Source: an uncultured Hyphomonadaceae bacterium (lineage in GTDB: Bacteria; Pseudomonadota; Alphaproteobacteria; Caulobacterales; Hyphomonadaceae). Taken from it: a stretch of DNA of 64,000 bases. The DNA lies in the NCBI GenBank assembly GCA_913057945.1, contig CAJXOF010000006.1, positions 158,745-222,744 on the forward strand, given 5' to 3'. Position numbers and translations under genes: made by a program. Numbering within the stretch: the first letter of the stretch is position 1; the number at the start of each line of letters is the position of its first letter. The notes beneath the pieces are model-generated. The model saw only the letters and a program-made list of their open reading frames with translations, made no database searches and had not been told where the DNA came from. Below are positions 36,344-45,162 of the stretch, piece after piece.

Positions 36344-37464
36344 GCCGCGAACCAGGGTTCCAGCAGGCTGAGCGCCTCTTCGATCTGGGGCGTTGACAGC
36401 GCAAACGAGAACCGCATGAAGCGATGGCCTTCGACCGGGTCGAAATCGACGCCCGGCGCGGTGGCGATGCCGGTGTCTTCGAGCAGCTTCAGGCAGAAGG
36501 CCAGGCTGTCATCGGTGTACTTCGAGATGTCGGCATAGATGTAGAATGCCCCATCTGGCGGCGCGATCTTTTCAAGCCCGAGACGTGGCAGGGCTTCCAG
36601 CATGAGTTCGCGATTACGGCGATAGACCTCGACATGGCCGTCCAATTCCTCCGCGCTGTCCATCGCCACGAGGCCGGCATGCTGGGACAGGGATGGCGGC
36701 GTCAGGAACAGGTTTCCAACATAGGCGCTGGTCCGCGCGGCGCCCTCCTTCGGGGAGATCAGCCAGCCAAGCCGCCAGGCCGGCATGGAGAAATATTTCG
36801 AGAACGAGTTCACGATGTATGCATCCGGATCGAATTCCAGCATGGACCGGATGTCCGGCCCATAGCTGAGGCCGTGATAGATCTCGTCCGAAATGATGCG
36901 GATATTTTTCGCCCTGGCCACGGCGGCGATCGCCGCGAGGTCATCCTCGGGGATGATCGTGCCGGTCGGATTGGCGGGACTTGCGATGATGACGCCCGCC
37001 GGGGCCGGGTCGATGGCGTCCAGTGCGGCGGCCGTCAGCTGGTAGCGCACGTCTGCGCCACAGGCGATTTCCACGGGGTCCAGATTGAGCGCGCGCAACG
37101 TGTTGCGATAGGCCACATAACCGGGCCGGGCGAGGGCGATCCGGTCGCCGGGGCTGAACGCCGTGGAGAGTGCCAGTACGAGAGCAGGCGAGGCGCCGCA
37201 GGTCAGGGTCACACGGCCCGGCGTCAGGTCCACGCCATACTCGTCCTTGTAGTGCCGGCAGATGCGCTCCTTGAGCGGACGGCTTTCCCAATAGCCCATC
37301 GGGTCGGTGTCCAGCACGTCATGCGCGCGGGCGATGGCACCCTTCGGCGCGGGCGTTGAGGGCTGGCCGAACTCCATATGCAGGATGCGGCGGCCTTCGG
37401 CCTTCAAATCATGCGCGCGCTTGCTGACCGAAATCGCGCGAAACGGATCGATGTCTTGTCCCAT
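36328..37464 (-). CDS. Class I/II pyridoxal-phosphate aminotransferase
   Basis: This 378-residue fold-type I aminotransferase has GQPSTPAPKGA near the start, TCGASPALVLALSTAF, ASPANPTGTIIPEDDL, ISDEIYHGLSYG and the PLP-lysine motif NSFSKYFSMPAWRLGW. Substrate is unknown. Its ATG is one base after the dctM stop, so it belongs to the TRAP transporter operon and probably acts on the imported compound. A 2-oxo acid or amino acid substrate would fit the TakP-like binding protein, but that is inference. Confidence 0.88.
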   Translation of the reverse strand: MGQDIDPFRAISVSKRAHDLKAEGRRILHMEFGQPSTPAPKGAIARAHDVLDTDPMGYWESRPLKERICRHYKDEYGVDLTPGRVTLTCGASPALVLALSTAFSPGDRIALARPGYVAYRNTLRALNLDPVEIACGADVRYQLTAAALDAIDPAPAGVIIASPANPTGTIIPEDDLAAIAAVARAKNIRIISDEIYHGLSYGPDIRSMLEFDPDAYIVNSFSKYFSMPAWRLGWLISPKEGAARTSAYVGNLFLTPPSLSQHAGLVAMDSAEELDGHVEVYRRNRELMLEALPRLGLEKIAPPDGAFYIYADISKYTDDSLAFCLKLLEDTGIATAPGVDFDPVEGHRFMRFSFALSTPQIEEALSLLEPWFAAQPQS

Positions 37465-37465
37465 G

Positions 37466-39052
37466 CTAACGGGCGGTAACTGCCGGCAGCCAGGTTGCCA
37501 AGGCAGGAATTGCCGCAACCAGCCCGATCAGCAAGAGCTGCAGCACGATAAACGGGACTGCGCCTTGCCAGATTTGCAGCGTCTTGATGCTCGCCGGGGC
37601 TGCGCCGCGCAGGTAGAACAGCGCAAAGCCGAAGGGCGGGGTCAGGAAGCTGGTCTGCAGGTTGAGAGCCATCAGAATGGCCAGCCAGACCGGGTCAAAG
37701 CCGAGGATGATCAGCGGCGGGGCCACCAGCGGCACGACCACGAAGACGATCTCGATGAAGTCGAGGAAGAAGCCGAGGACGAACATGACGATCATGGTCA
37801 TGATCAGCGCGCCCCATTTGCCGCCCGGCATCGAGTGCAGAATGTCCGCCACGATGTCATCGCCGCCATAGCCGCGAAAGACGAGGCTGAACAGCGACGC
37901 GCCGATCAGGATGAGGAACACCATGCTGGTGATCTGCGTCGCACTCTTCAGGGCCGGCATCAGCTGGCGCATCCGGCGCAACACGACAAGCCCGGTGGCG
38001 ACCCCGGCAAAGAAGACGACCGAGGCGAGGATCGTCAGGAGGATGCCGATCTCGTTTGCGCGGCCAATCGTGGCGACGCCAGTGCGCAGGTCGAACAGGT
38101 TCCGGAGCAGGATGATGGCGATGACGCTGCCGAGGCCTGCCATGAGCAGCCATGTGACGCGGCGCTCATGATCGTCATCGGCAAGGCGCAGGCCCGCTAG
38201 CAGGACCGCGCCGGCGACGCCAATGGCGGCCGCTTCGGTTGGCGGGGCTACCCCGCCAAGGATTGCACCGAGCACCGCCACGATCAGCAGGAGCGGCGCC
38301 CCAAGGCCGAAGGCGACTTCCTTGATTGTCAGCGGCGGACTGCCATCATCCTGTACGGGTGGGCAGCGTTCCGGGTGGCGGATAGCCGTCAGCGCGATCC
38401 AGCCGAGATACAGGCCCACCAGCAGGAAGCCGGGGATCAGCGCGCCTGCGAACAGGTCTCCGACCGACACGACGAATGAGCCTGCAGACCCGGTCGCCTG
38501 GCTCGCCTGGCTGGCAGCGTTCGAGATCGCATCCGCGAGCAGGATCAGGACAATGGAGGGCGGGATGATCTGGCCCAGCGTGCCCGAGGCGGCAATCGTG
38601 CCGGTGGCAAGGCGCGGGTCGTAGCCTTGCCGGATCATGGTGGGCAGCGCGATCAGCGTCATGGTGATGACCGTCGCGCCGACAATGCCGGTCGAGGCGG
38701 CCAGAAGCGCGCCCACCAGCACGACGGCATAGCCGAGCCCGCCGCGTACCTTGCCGAGCAGGCGGCTGGCGATGTGGAGCAGATCTTCGGCGACGCGCGA
38801 GCGCTCCAGGATGACACCCATCAGCACGAACAGTGGCACCGCGATCAGCGTCTGGTTCTGCATGATGGAGCCGCCAAGGATGCGGCTGGGCAGGTTCCTG
38901 AGGAAGGCCTCGTCGAACACGCCGATGCCGATTCCGACCAGCGCGAACAGCAATGCGCCGCCGCCCAGCGTCAGGGCGACCTGATAGCCCGCCAGCAGCG
39001 CCAGCACGGCGCAGACGAACATGGATATGGCAAGGATGACCTCAAGCTCCAT
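37466..39052 (-). CDS. TRAP transporter large permease (DctM type)
   Basis: The 528-residue DctM subunit forms the Na+-driven translocation channel of a tripartite ATP-independent periplasmic transporter. About 12-13 membrane helices are predicted. Marks are AVPLFVLMGVILERSRVAEDLL, STGIVGATVITMTLIALPTMI, ASGTLGQIIPPSIVLILLADA and FLTPPFGFALFYLRGAAP at the end. It is longer than a typical DctM because of a central extension (about 270-350). ATG 39052 overlaps the dctQ end by 11 bases; the ATG at 39064 is less likely. Confidence 0.92.
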   Translation of the reverse strand: MELEVILAISMFVCAVLALLAGYQVALTLGGGALLFALVGIGIGVFDEAFLRNLPSRILGGSIMQNQTLIAVPLFVLMGVILERSRVAEDLLHIASRLLGKVRGGLGYAVVLVGALLAASTGIVGATVITMTLIALPTMIRQGYDPRLATGTIAASGTLGQIIPPSIVLILLADAISNAASQASQATGSAGSFVVSVGDLFAGALIPGFLLVGLYLGWIALTAIRHPERCPPVQDDGSPPLTIKEVAFGLGAPLLLIVAVLGAILGGVAPPTEAAAIGVAGAVLLAGLRLADDDHERRVTWLLMAGLGSVIAIILLRNLFDLRTGVATIGRANEIGILLTILASVVFFAGVATGLVVLRRMRQLMPALKSATQITSMVFLILIGASLFSLVFRGYGGDDIVADILHSMPGGKWGALIMTMIVMFVLGFFLDFIEIVFVVVPLVAPPLIILGFDPVWLAILMALNLQTSFLTPPFGFALFYLRGAAPASIKTLQIWQGAVPFIVLQLLLIGLVAAIPALATWLPAVTAR

Positions 39053-39707
39053 GCACGCCCCCATGCGGCTCTTCTTCGGGCATCTCGTCCAGCTTGCCGT
39101 TCAGGCGCAGGGCGGCCTTCAGCGCTTCCGACAAGCCCTGCGCCAGCATCAACACGGCAAAGGCTGGCAACAGCGTCTTGAACAGGAAGAGCAGGGGCAG
39201 GCCATCGGATTCGCGCGAGCCCTCGAACAGCGCCCAACTGCGCGCAAGCCCCTGTTCGGTCATCGCCAGCAAGCGGATGCAGATCGGGAACAGGAAGAGA
39301 TAGATGCCGGCAAGTTCAACCCAGTTGCGCCCGCGCGCACCGAAGCGGGGCCGCAGGATGTCGACCCGGACATGCGCATCATCGCGCAGCGCCGAGGCCG
39401 AGCCGAGCATGAACATGGCCGCGAAGGCATAGATCACGATCTCGTTCAGCCAGGTGAAGGAGAGGCCAAAGGCGTAGCGTAGCAGCACGACCAGCAATTG
39501 CGCGCCGACCAGGATGATGGCGCTGGCAATGGCCCCGCCCAGGGCCCAGCTGGAAAGGGCGTCGATGCGCGCGATCAGCCATGTGGCAATCCGCTCGACC
39601 GGTTCGGGCCAGATCGTGATGACCAGCGGCAGTACGAGCAGCGGCGACAGGCCCAGGCCCAGCCATTTCAGCCATCCGCCAAGGGCGAGGAAGATTTCCG
39701 GTGACAT
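39042..39707 (-). CDS. TRAP transporter small permease (DctQ type)
   Basis: This 221-residue DctQ subunit pairs with DctM. Four to five membrane helices are predicted; LLRYAFGLSFTWLNEIVIYAF and ALRDDAHVRVDIL are typical DctQ signatures. It lies between dctP and dctM on the same strand, overlapping dctM by 11 bases. Confidence 0.88.
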   Translation of the reverse strand: MSPEIFLALGGWLKWLGLGLSPLLVLPLVITIWPEPVERIATWLIARIDALSSWALGGAIASAIILVGAQLLVVLLRYAFGLSFTWLNEIVIYAFAAMFMLGSASALRDDAHVRVDILRPRFGARGRNWVELAGIYLFLFPICIRLLAMTEQGLARSWALFEGSRESDGLPLLFLFKTLLPAFAVLMLAQGLSEALKAALRLNGKLDEMPEEEPHGGVHGA

Positions 39708-39725
39708 ATCCAGCCCGCCCCCGGC

Positions 39726-40835
39726 CTATTTGTTCGAATTGCGGGCGGCGTAATACGGCCCTTCGGACACGTCGGCCCAGCCGCGCATCAGTTTCAGGGA
39801 CGCCTCGAAGCTCTCATAGATGCGCTTTTCGATGCCATCCCTGCCGGAGGCCGCGCGGACATCCCAGGCCGCCTCTGCCATGCGGCTGACGACCTCGTCC
39901 GGGTAGCTGCGCATCTGGACGCCATGCTCGCGTTTGAGCAGGTCCAGGTGGATGGCGTTCTGATAGGTGAATTCGCCGAGCGAGCTGTGGTTCACACTCT
40001 CGCACGCGGCCTTGATGATGGCTTGCTCGCCGGGGGTGAGCCCCTCCCAGACGCGGAGGTTCATGCCGACGGCAAGACTGGCACCCGGCTCGTGGAACCC
40101 CGGCCCATAGTAATAGGGCGCTTCCCGGTAGAAGCCGAGATAATAGTCATTCCACGGACCGACCCACTCGGTGGCGTCGATCGCGCCGGTCTGGAGGGAT
40201 TGGTAGATCTCACCGCCGGGCAAGGCGACCGACGACCCGCCGAGCGCGCGCAGCACATCGCCGCCCTGGCCCGGAATGCGCATCTTGAGGCCGACAAGAT
40301 CGTCCAGCGTGTTGATTTCCTTGCGGAACCAGCCGCCCATCTGGTGGCCGGTATTGGCGGCCTGAATGGATTTGATACCGAACTGGGCCGACAATTCGTC
40401 CCACAATTTCTGGCCACCGCCGAAATCGATCCAGCCCATGATCTCCTGCGCGGTCATGCCGAAGGGCACGGCGGTGAAGAAGGGATAGGCGCTGGACTTG
40501 GCCGTCCAGTAATATTCGGCGCCATGATACATGTCGGCCGAGCCATTCGAGACGGCATCGAAGCATTCGAAGGGCGGGACAAGTTCACCAGCCGCATAGA
40601 CCTTCACTTCCATCAGGCCGTCAGACATCTGCTGGATACGTTGCGCAACGCGTTCGGCCGCTTCGCCAAGACCCGGCAGGCCCTTGGGCCAGGTGGTGAC
40701 CATGTTGAAGCGGCGGCGATTGCGCGCAATGGAAGGCGCGGCAAGGTCTGCCGCCTTTTCGGGATTGGCAAAGGCGGCTGCGGCCCCGGCAAGGCCGAGC
40801 GCGCCTGCTCCCAGCAGGTTTCGTCTATGGATCAT
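39726..40835 (-). CDS. TRAP transporter solute-binding protein, TakP-like
   Basis: This 369-residue periplasmic binding protein starts with a twin-arginine-like signal (MIHRRNLLGAGALGLAGAAA). It matches the DctP superfamily, and its segments MVTTWPKGLPG, EWVGPWNDYYLGFYREA and NMRIPGQGG-like LKMRIPGQGG resemble TakP of Rhodobacter and its relatives, which bind 2-oxo acids or lactate, often with a metal ion. It is the first gene of the dctP-dctQ-dctM-aminotransferase operon. The ligand is inferred from resemblance. Confidence 0.88.
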   Translation of the reverse strand: MIHRRNLLGAGALGLAGAAAAFANPEKAADLAAPSIARNRRRFNMVTTWPKGLPGLGEAAERVAQRIQQMSDGLMEVKVYAAGELVPPFECFDAVSNGSADMYHGAEYYWTAKSSAYPFFTAVPFGMTAQEIMGWIDFGGGQKLWDELSAQFGIKSIQAANTGHQMGGWFRKEINTLDDLVGLKMRIPGQGGDVLRALGGSSVALPGGEIYQSLQTGAIDATEWVGPWNDYYLGFYREAPYYYGPGFHEPGASLAVGMNLRVWEGLTPGEQAIIKAACESVNHSSLGEFTYQNAIHLDLLKREHGVQMRSYPDEVVSRMAEAAWDVRAASGRDGIEKRIYESFEASLKLMRGWADVSEGPYYAARNSNK

Positions 40836-40888
40836 CTGTTCTCCCCGTGCCTCCCCGAACTCCCGGCCGGGTTACAGGCTAAATCGTG

Positions 40889-41647
40889 TCATTCGTCGTC
40901 ACTCAGCGGACGCCACACGTCGCCATCGAGCACTTCCAGCGGCTTGTAGCGCCGCTTGTAGTCCATCTTCTGGCTGCCCTTTACCCAATAGCCAAGATAC
41001 ACGTGCGGCAGGCCCAGATCCTGCGCGTGCAGGATGTGATCGAGGATCAGGTAATGTCCCAGCCCGCGCGAAGTGAGCTCAGGATCAAAGAAGGTGTAGA
41101 CCATCGAGAAGCCATCGCGCAGCACATCCGTGATCGAGGCGGCGACCAGGGGCGAATCCTCGTCCGGTCCGTCGCGATATTCGAAGATCAGGCTCTGCAC
41201 CGGGCTGCCGCCGACCATGGCGCTGTAGTCCCGGTAGGACATGTCGGACATGCCCGCGCCGTCATGGCGGGTCTTCACATAGGATTTGAGCAGCCGGTAC
41301 TGTTCACGGCTCGGCTGGGCCTCGACCGGGCGGCGCATCAGTGACGCATTGCGGTTCAGGGTGCGCCGGTCATTGCGCGACAGTTCGAAATCCCGCGTCG
41401 GCACGCGCACGCTGCGGCAGGCATTGCAGCGCGGGCAGGCCGGGCGATACGCGATCGTCTGGCTGCGCCGGAACCCGGCCTGGCTCAAGGAATTGTGGAC
41501 GAGATCCGCTTCCCCGATAGCCAGATTGGTAAACGCTTTCCGCTCCTTCTTGCCCGGCAGGTACGGGCATGGGCTCGGATTCGTTACGTAGAACCGTAGC
41601 GAACGCTCAAGCCCGGGGGGCAGGATCTGGGAGTCGGTGAACTTCAT
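40889..41647 (-). CDS. bpt: Aspartate/glutamate leucyltransferase (Bpt)
   Basis: Bpt adds Leu from leucyl-tRNA to proteins that begin with Asp or Glu, marking them for ClpAP (N-end rule). The 252-residue protein has the N-terminal SPCPYLPGKKERKAFTNL, the Cys-rich segment RPACPRCNACRSVRVP and a GNAT-like C-terminal domain (DPELTSRGLGHYLILDHI and YLGYWVKGSQKMDYKRRYKPLE). It stands alone between the TRAP operon and the SLC13 gene, 16 bases from the latter's stop. Confidence 0.93.
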   Translation of the reverse strand: MKFTDSQILPPGLERSLRFYVTNPSPCPYLPGKKERKAFTNLAIGEADLVHNSLSQAGFRRSQTIAYRPACPRCNACRSVRVPTRDFELSRNDRRTLNRNASLMRRPVEAQPSREQYRLLKSYVKTRHDGAGMSDMSYRDYSAMVGGSPVQSLIFEYRDGPDEDSPLVAASITDVLRDGFSMVYTFFDPELTSRGLGHYLILDHILHAQDLGLPHVYLGYWVKGSQKMDYKRRYKPLEVLDGDVWRPLSDDE

Positions 41648-41663
41648 ATCTGCGACGATACAC

Positions 41664-43508
41664 TTACAAATCGAACCGCCAAGGGGCGAATATCGTAAAT
41701 ACGATCCAAAGTATTATGACGAGCGGCCCCCCGAACTTCATGAAATCCCCGAATTTGTAGTGTCCGGGGCCCATGACCAGCATGTTGGTCTGGTAGGCAA
41801 TCGGCGTCGCGAAGCAGCAATTGGCGCCATAGATCACGGCCAGAAGGAAGGGCAGCGGGTCCTCGACTTTCAGCTCCGCTGCGGCAGACAGGGCAATCGG
41901 CGAGAACAGGATGGCCGTGGCCGCATTGGAAAGAAGGTTGGTCAGCAAGGCGACCGCCAGGAAGATCGCCGAGAGAACGGCCAGCGTGCCATAGGGCGAG
42001 GCGAGATTGACCACGGCATGGGCGATCTGGGCGGCTGCGCCGGTCTTTTCCAGCGCCATGCCCATGGCCAGCGCGGCACCGATGACGAGGAAGATGCGCA
42101 AATCCAGCGACCGGCTGGCCTGCCGCGTGTTCAGGCATCCGGCGATCAGCATGGCGACGGCGGCCAGAACCGAGGCGTGCAGGATGGACAGCAGGCCCGT
42201 TGCGGCAAGGATGACCATGGAAATGGCGATCACGCGGGCGGCCAGGGCCTTTGTGGTCAGCGGGATTTCGGTCTGGGACCATTCCAGCAGGATCAGGTCG
42301 CGGCTGGAGCGCAGTTCCCGAAAGGCTTCGACCGGACCGCAGAGCAGAAGCGTGTCACCGGATTCCAGCCGGATTTCGCCGAGCTTGGTGCGGATCATGC
42401 GGCTGCGGCGCTGGATGCCGAGCGTCACCGCGCGGGTCAGGCGGCGGAAGCCGAGCATTTCGACGGTCCGGCCGACCATGCGCGAGCCGGGCGCGATCAC
42501 GGCTTCGGTCAGGGCCAGCGTGCCGGGACGCGAGGAATCTTCAAGGTCTGCGCCGGAGGCCTGCCAGACCTGCTGCAGGAAGTCCGGCTGTCGTGCCAGC
42601 ACGTTCTGGAGTGCGGCGCGGGTTGCGGCGATGATGACGAGGTCTCCGGCCTGCAGGCTGATATCCTCATAGGGCGGCAGGAAGGCCCGTTCGCCCCGCT
42701 GGATCATCCGCACCGTCATGTCGGGCAGGTCGGCAAACATGCCGGCGACCGGCTTCTTGCCGAGCAGGAAGTGGCCGTGGGTCACTTCGATCTGGGCGAC
42801 GAATTGCTTGCCGGAGGGCTGGACAATGTCATCGGAAAGGCCGCGCCGGTGCGGCAGCAGGAAGCGGGAAAAGATCAGGATATAAAGCAGGCCGGCCGCG
42901 GCGAGGATCAGGCCCATCGGGGTCTGGTCGAAGAAGCCGAGCTGCTCGCCGGTGATCCGGTTATAGGATTCGGCCGCGAGGAGGTTGGTCGATGTCCCGA
43001 TCAGCGTCGTCATGCCGGCAAAGATGGACGCAAAGCTCAGCGGCATCATCAGGCGGGATTGCGGCGCGTTCATGCGCATGGCGATGGCGGTCATCACCGG
43101 CAGGAACATGATCACGATGGGCGTATTGTTGACGAAGGCGCTGGTCACGAAGACGCCGAGGAAGGCGAGCAGCAGCGTGGTGACTGGCCGCTTGTCATAT
43201 CCGGCCAGCAGGGCCTTGGTCGGTCCTTCAAGCGCGCCCGTCTGGAACAGGCCCTGTCCCACCACGAGCAGCGCCATGATGGTGATGAGCGCGGGGTTGC
43301 CGAAGCCGGACAGCAGGTCAGCCGCGCTGATCGCATTGCCATCGACGTCTCGCGCACCGGGGATGATGAAGACCAGCAACAGGCCTGCAATGACGCAAAC
43401 CGACACGAACTCCATCGACCAGCGGTCGAGCATGTAGAATGTGATCGCCGCGCAAACGATGGCGAGGCTCGCCCACATCGGCCAGGTTTGGACGAATTCA
43501 GATAGCAT
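41664..43508 (-). CDS. SLC13-type permease with RCK_C/TrkA_C domains
   Basis: The protein has 614 residues. The N-terminal half has membrane helices of the SLC13/CitMHS type (NNTPIVIMFLPVMTAIAMRM, TTLIGTSTNLLAAESY). Two soluble TrkA_C/RCK_C domains occupy about residues 210-370 (ITHGHFLLGKKPVAGMFADL-like and EVIAPGSRMVGRTVEML segments). A second membrane block follows (LLTNLLSNAATAILFSPIAL). Such proteins carry dicarboxylates, sulfate or similar anions; the substrate is not assigned. No neighbour gives a clue. Confidence 0.88.
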   Translation of the reverse strand: MLSEFVQTWPMWASLAIVCAAITFYMLDRWSMEFVSVCVIAGLLLVFIIPGARDVDGNAISAADLLSGFGNPALITIMALLVVGQGLFQTGALEGPTKALLAGYDKRPVTTLLLAFLGVFVTSAFVNNTPIVIMFLPVMTAIAMRMNAPQSRLMMPLSFASIFAGMTTLIGTSTNLLAAESYNRITGEQLGFFDQTPMGLILAAAGLLYILIFSRFLLPHRRGLSDDIVQPSGKQFVAQIEVTHGHFLLGKKPVAGMFADLPDMTVRMIQRGERAFLPPYEDISLQAGDLVIIAATRAALQNVLARQPDFLQQVWQASGADLEDSSRPGTLALTEAVIAPGSRMVGRTVEMLGFRRLTRAVTLGIQRRSRMIRTKLGEIRLESGDTLLLCGPVEAFRELRSSRDLILLEWSQTEIPLTTKALAARVIAISMVILAATGLLSILHASVLAAVAMLIAGCLNTRQASRSLDLRIFLVIGAALAMGMALEKTGAAAQIAHAVVNLASPYGTLAVLSAIFLAVALLTNLLSNAATAILFSPIALSAAAELKVEDPLPFLLAVIYGANCCFATPIAYQTNMLVMGPGHYKFGDFMKFGGPLVIILWIVFTIFAPWRFDL

Positions 43509-43553
43509 TATGGCTCCGGTTCATCAGCACGCCCCGGCACGCCAAAAAAAGGA

Positions 43554-44246
43554 CTAGCCGTCAGAATGAAGCAATATGCTTATCCGGCGATTGGCTGACA
43601 AGTGGGGCTCGCCCGGATTGAGGGGCTGGGTGTCGGCCAATCCTGTTACAGCGCGTACACGAGCAGGGGAAACGCCAGCTGCGACCAGGATGCGACGAGC
43701 AGCGTTTGCGCGCTCTGATGAGATGTCCCAATTGGTGCGTTTCGAATCATGCGTGGCGAAGGCATCGGTGTGTCCTTCGATGGTCAGGGGTTCGGCCAGG
43801 CCTGACATGGCAAGGCCCAATTGACGGGTCAGATCCGCGCCGGCATCGGTCAATGCGCCGCTATCGAGGGCAAACAGAGGGCGGTCCTCTGTGTCGATCA
43901 GGTTGATGCGGATGCCATCGGCTTCCTGCACCAGTTGAAGATTGTCGCCTGCCGCGCTGAGCGCTTCATCTGTACGCAGCGTCTCGTATAGGCGGAAGGT
44001 CTCTGTCTGGCGGATTTCGACCAGCGGACCAGACGTGGCGGTAGAGCTGTTGTCGCCTGTGAAATAGTCGGCAATCACCGTGCGGGATTCCGGGGACACG
44101 CCACTGACCAGCCACAACATCAGGAAAAAGGCCATCAGCGCGGTCAGGAAATCGGCATAGGCCATCTTCCATGTCCCCATCTTGCGACGGGGCGCGCCAG
44201 GCCTTCTGCCCGGAAAGCGTTGCAAATTGGTGGTGGCAATCGCCAT
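43554..44246 (-). CDS. motB: MotB-like flagellar motor or OmpA-family protein
   Basis: The N-terminal segment WKMAYADFLTALMAFFLMLWLV has the MotB membrane helix with the conserved Asp (YADF) that carries the proton path. The C-terminal OmpA-like peptidoglycan-binding domain includes IEGHTDAFATHDSKRTNWDISSERANAARRIL and LSANRRISILLHSDG. At 230 residues it is shorter than typical MotB. No motA or other flagellar gene is nearby, so it could also serve another MotB-like system. Two palindromes lie upstream. Confidence 0.82.
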   Translation of the reverse strand: MAIATTNLQRFPGRRPGAPRRKMGTWKMAYADFLTALMAFFLMLWLVSGVSPESRTVIADYFTGDNSSTATSGPLVEIRQTETFRLYETLRTDEALSAAGDNLQLVQEADGIRINLIDTEDRPLFALDSGALTDAGADLTRQLGLAMSGLAEPLTIEGHTDAFATHDSKRTNWDISSERANAARRILVAAGVSPARVRAVTGLADTQPLNPGEPHLSANRRISILLHSDG

Positions 44247-44286
44247 GCGCTACGTGTTCCTTCATTCTGACAGGAACCGTGCTTAT

Positions 44287-44299
44287 ACCAAGGCTTGGT
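44287..44299. repeat. 13-base palindrome upstream of motB
   Basis: ACCAAG and CTTGGT flank one G in perfect symmetry. It lies 41 bases upstream of the motB start in the gap between the orphan gene and motB. It may be a regulator site. Confidence 0.4.
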
Positions 44300-44314
44300 T
44301 TATGTGCGTTGAGG

Positions 44315-44326
44315 CCAAACGTTTGG
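44315..44326. repeat. 12-base perfect palindrome upstream of motB
   Basis: CCAAACGTTTGG is a perfect 12-base palindrome, 15 bases beyond the previous one in the same gap. Two symmetric sites close together upstream of a gene resemble an operator pair, but the sequences are not the same. Confidence 0.4.
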
Positions 44327-44360
44327 ATTTGCGTGAAATTTTACTGAACTGGGGACAGGC

Positions 44361-45065
44361 CTAAGTGCTGGGCACCTTCAGCATCTGGGCCACCAATTCG
44401 AGAATGGGAGAAGAATACTCGAGCGTTGCCGCGAAGAGCGCCACATAGAGCGCATATCGGATTTCCCGGTTCGGGTGGAAAAGCCAGTGGCGCACATCCC
44501 ACCATCGGACTTCCCGTGCAAAAATATCGAATTGGCCGTCCACTCCGACGCGGTCGCTGGTTCCGTCATCGCTTTTGCTCGCCGACCCGATTTTCAATTT
44601 GGTGAGTGTCTCCGCATCGACACGGACTTCATTGGGATCTTGGTGGAACCATGCCGCCTTCAATCGCACTTCAGTCCGGCAAATATTGTTGCCACCTTCT
44701 TGGAACTGAACAACGAAATAGCTTTCACCGTGGGCTTCATTCAGCTTCGTTCCTGCCTCACGATATCCCAGCTGGTCGTATCCCTTTTCTCCCACCAGCT
44801 TTGCCATAGTGTACGGATTCAGGCGCATCCGCCGTTTGTCCGACAAAGCCCCGGCCGGTACTTCCATCTCAAATACTTTATTGTGGTTTTCGAGCCCCTT
44901 GTAGCTCAATACGAAGCGGACGATCAGAAAGGCAATTATCCCGAGGAGGATGCTCAGGATGAGATTCCAAACATTGACAACTAGAATTGGCTGATCGCAA
45001 TGAATGCCCAAGTTTGAGGCAGCTCTGCAGACCGACTCCGGTCCTTGTCCAATTAGCTTCAACAT
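44361..45065 (-). CDS. Orphan membrane-associated protein, unusual base composition
   Basis: This 234-residue protein has a membrane segment near the N-terminus (VWNLILSILLGIIAFLIVRFVL) and a weaker hydrophobic stretch near the C-terminus (ALYVALFAATLEYSSPILEL). The middle is polar, with Trp- and Arg-rich patches (REVRWWDVRHWLFHPNREIRYA). I recognise no family. Codon use is much less GC-rich than in neighbouring genes (about 48% GC in sampled 60-base lines against about 70% in the next gene), which suggests acquisition by transfer. It sits between motB and an oxidoreductase gene. Confidence 0.62.
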   Translation of the reverse strand: MLKLIGQGPESVCRAASNLGIHCDQPILVVNVWNLILSILLGIIAFLIVRFVLSYKGLENHNKVFEMEVPAGALSDKRRMRLNPYTMAKLVGEKGYDQLGYREAGTKLNEAHGESYFVVQFQEGGNNICRTEVRLKAAWFHQDPNEVRVDAETLTKLKIGSASKSDDGTSDRVGVDGQFDIFAREVRWWDVRHWLFHPNREIRYALYVALFAATLEYSSPILELVAQMLKVPST

Positions 45066-45162
45066 CCTTGTCTTCCCCCTTCGGCCATCTAGTAATGTCG
45101 ATACACAGTCCGAACGTCTACCGACGTAATGGCAAATGCTTTCAACTCAGGAGCGATACAAT

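Noticed and set aside
41637..43505. Plus-strand reading frame of 622 codons across the whole SLC13-type gene
   Set aside because: It is antisense to a well-supported transporter, rich in Gly, Gln, His and Asp with no domain or hydrophobic pattern, as expected from GC-rich third positions.
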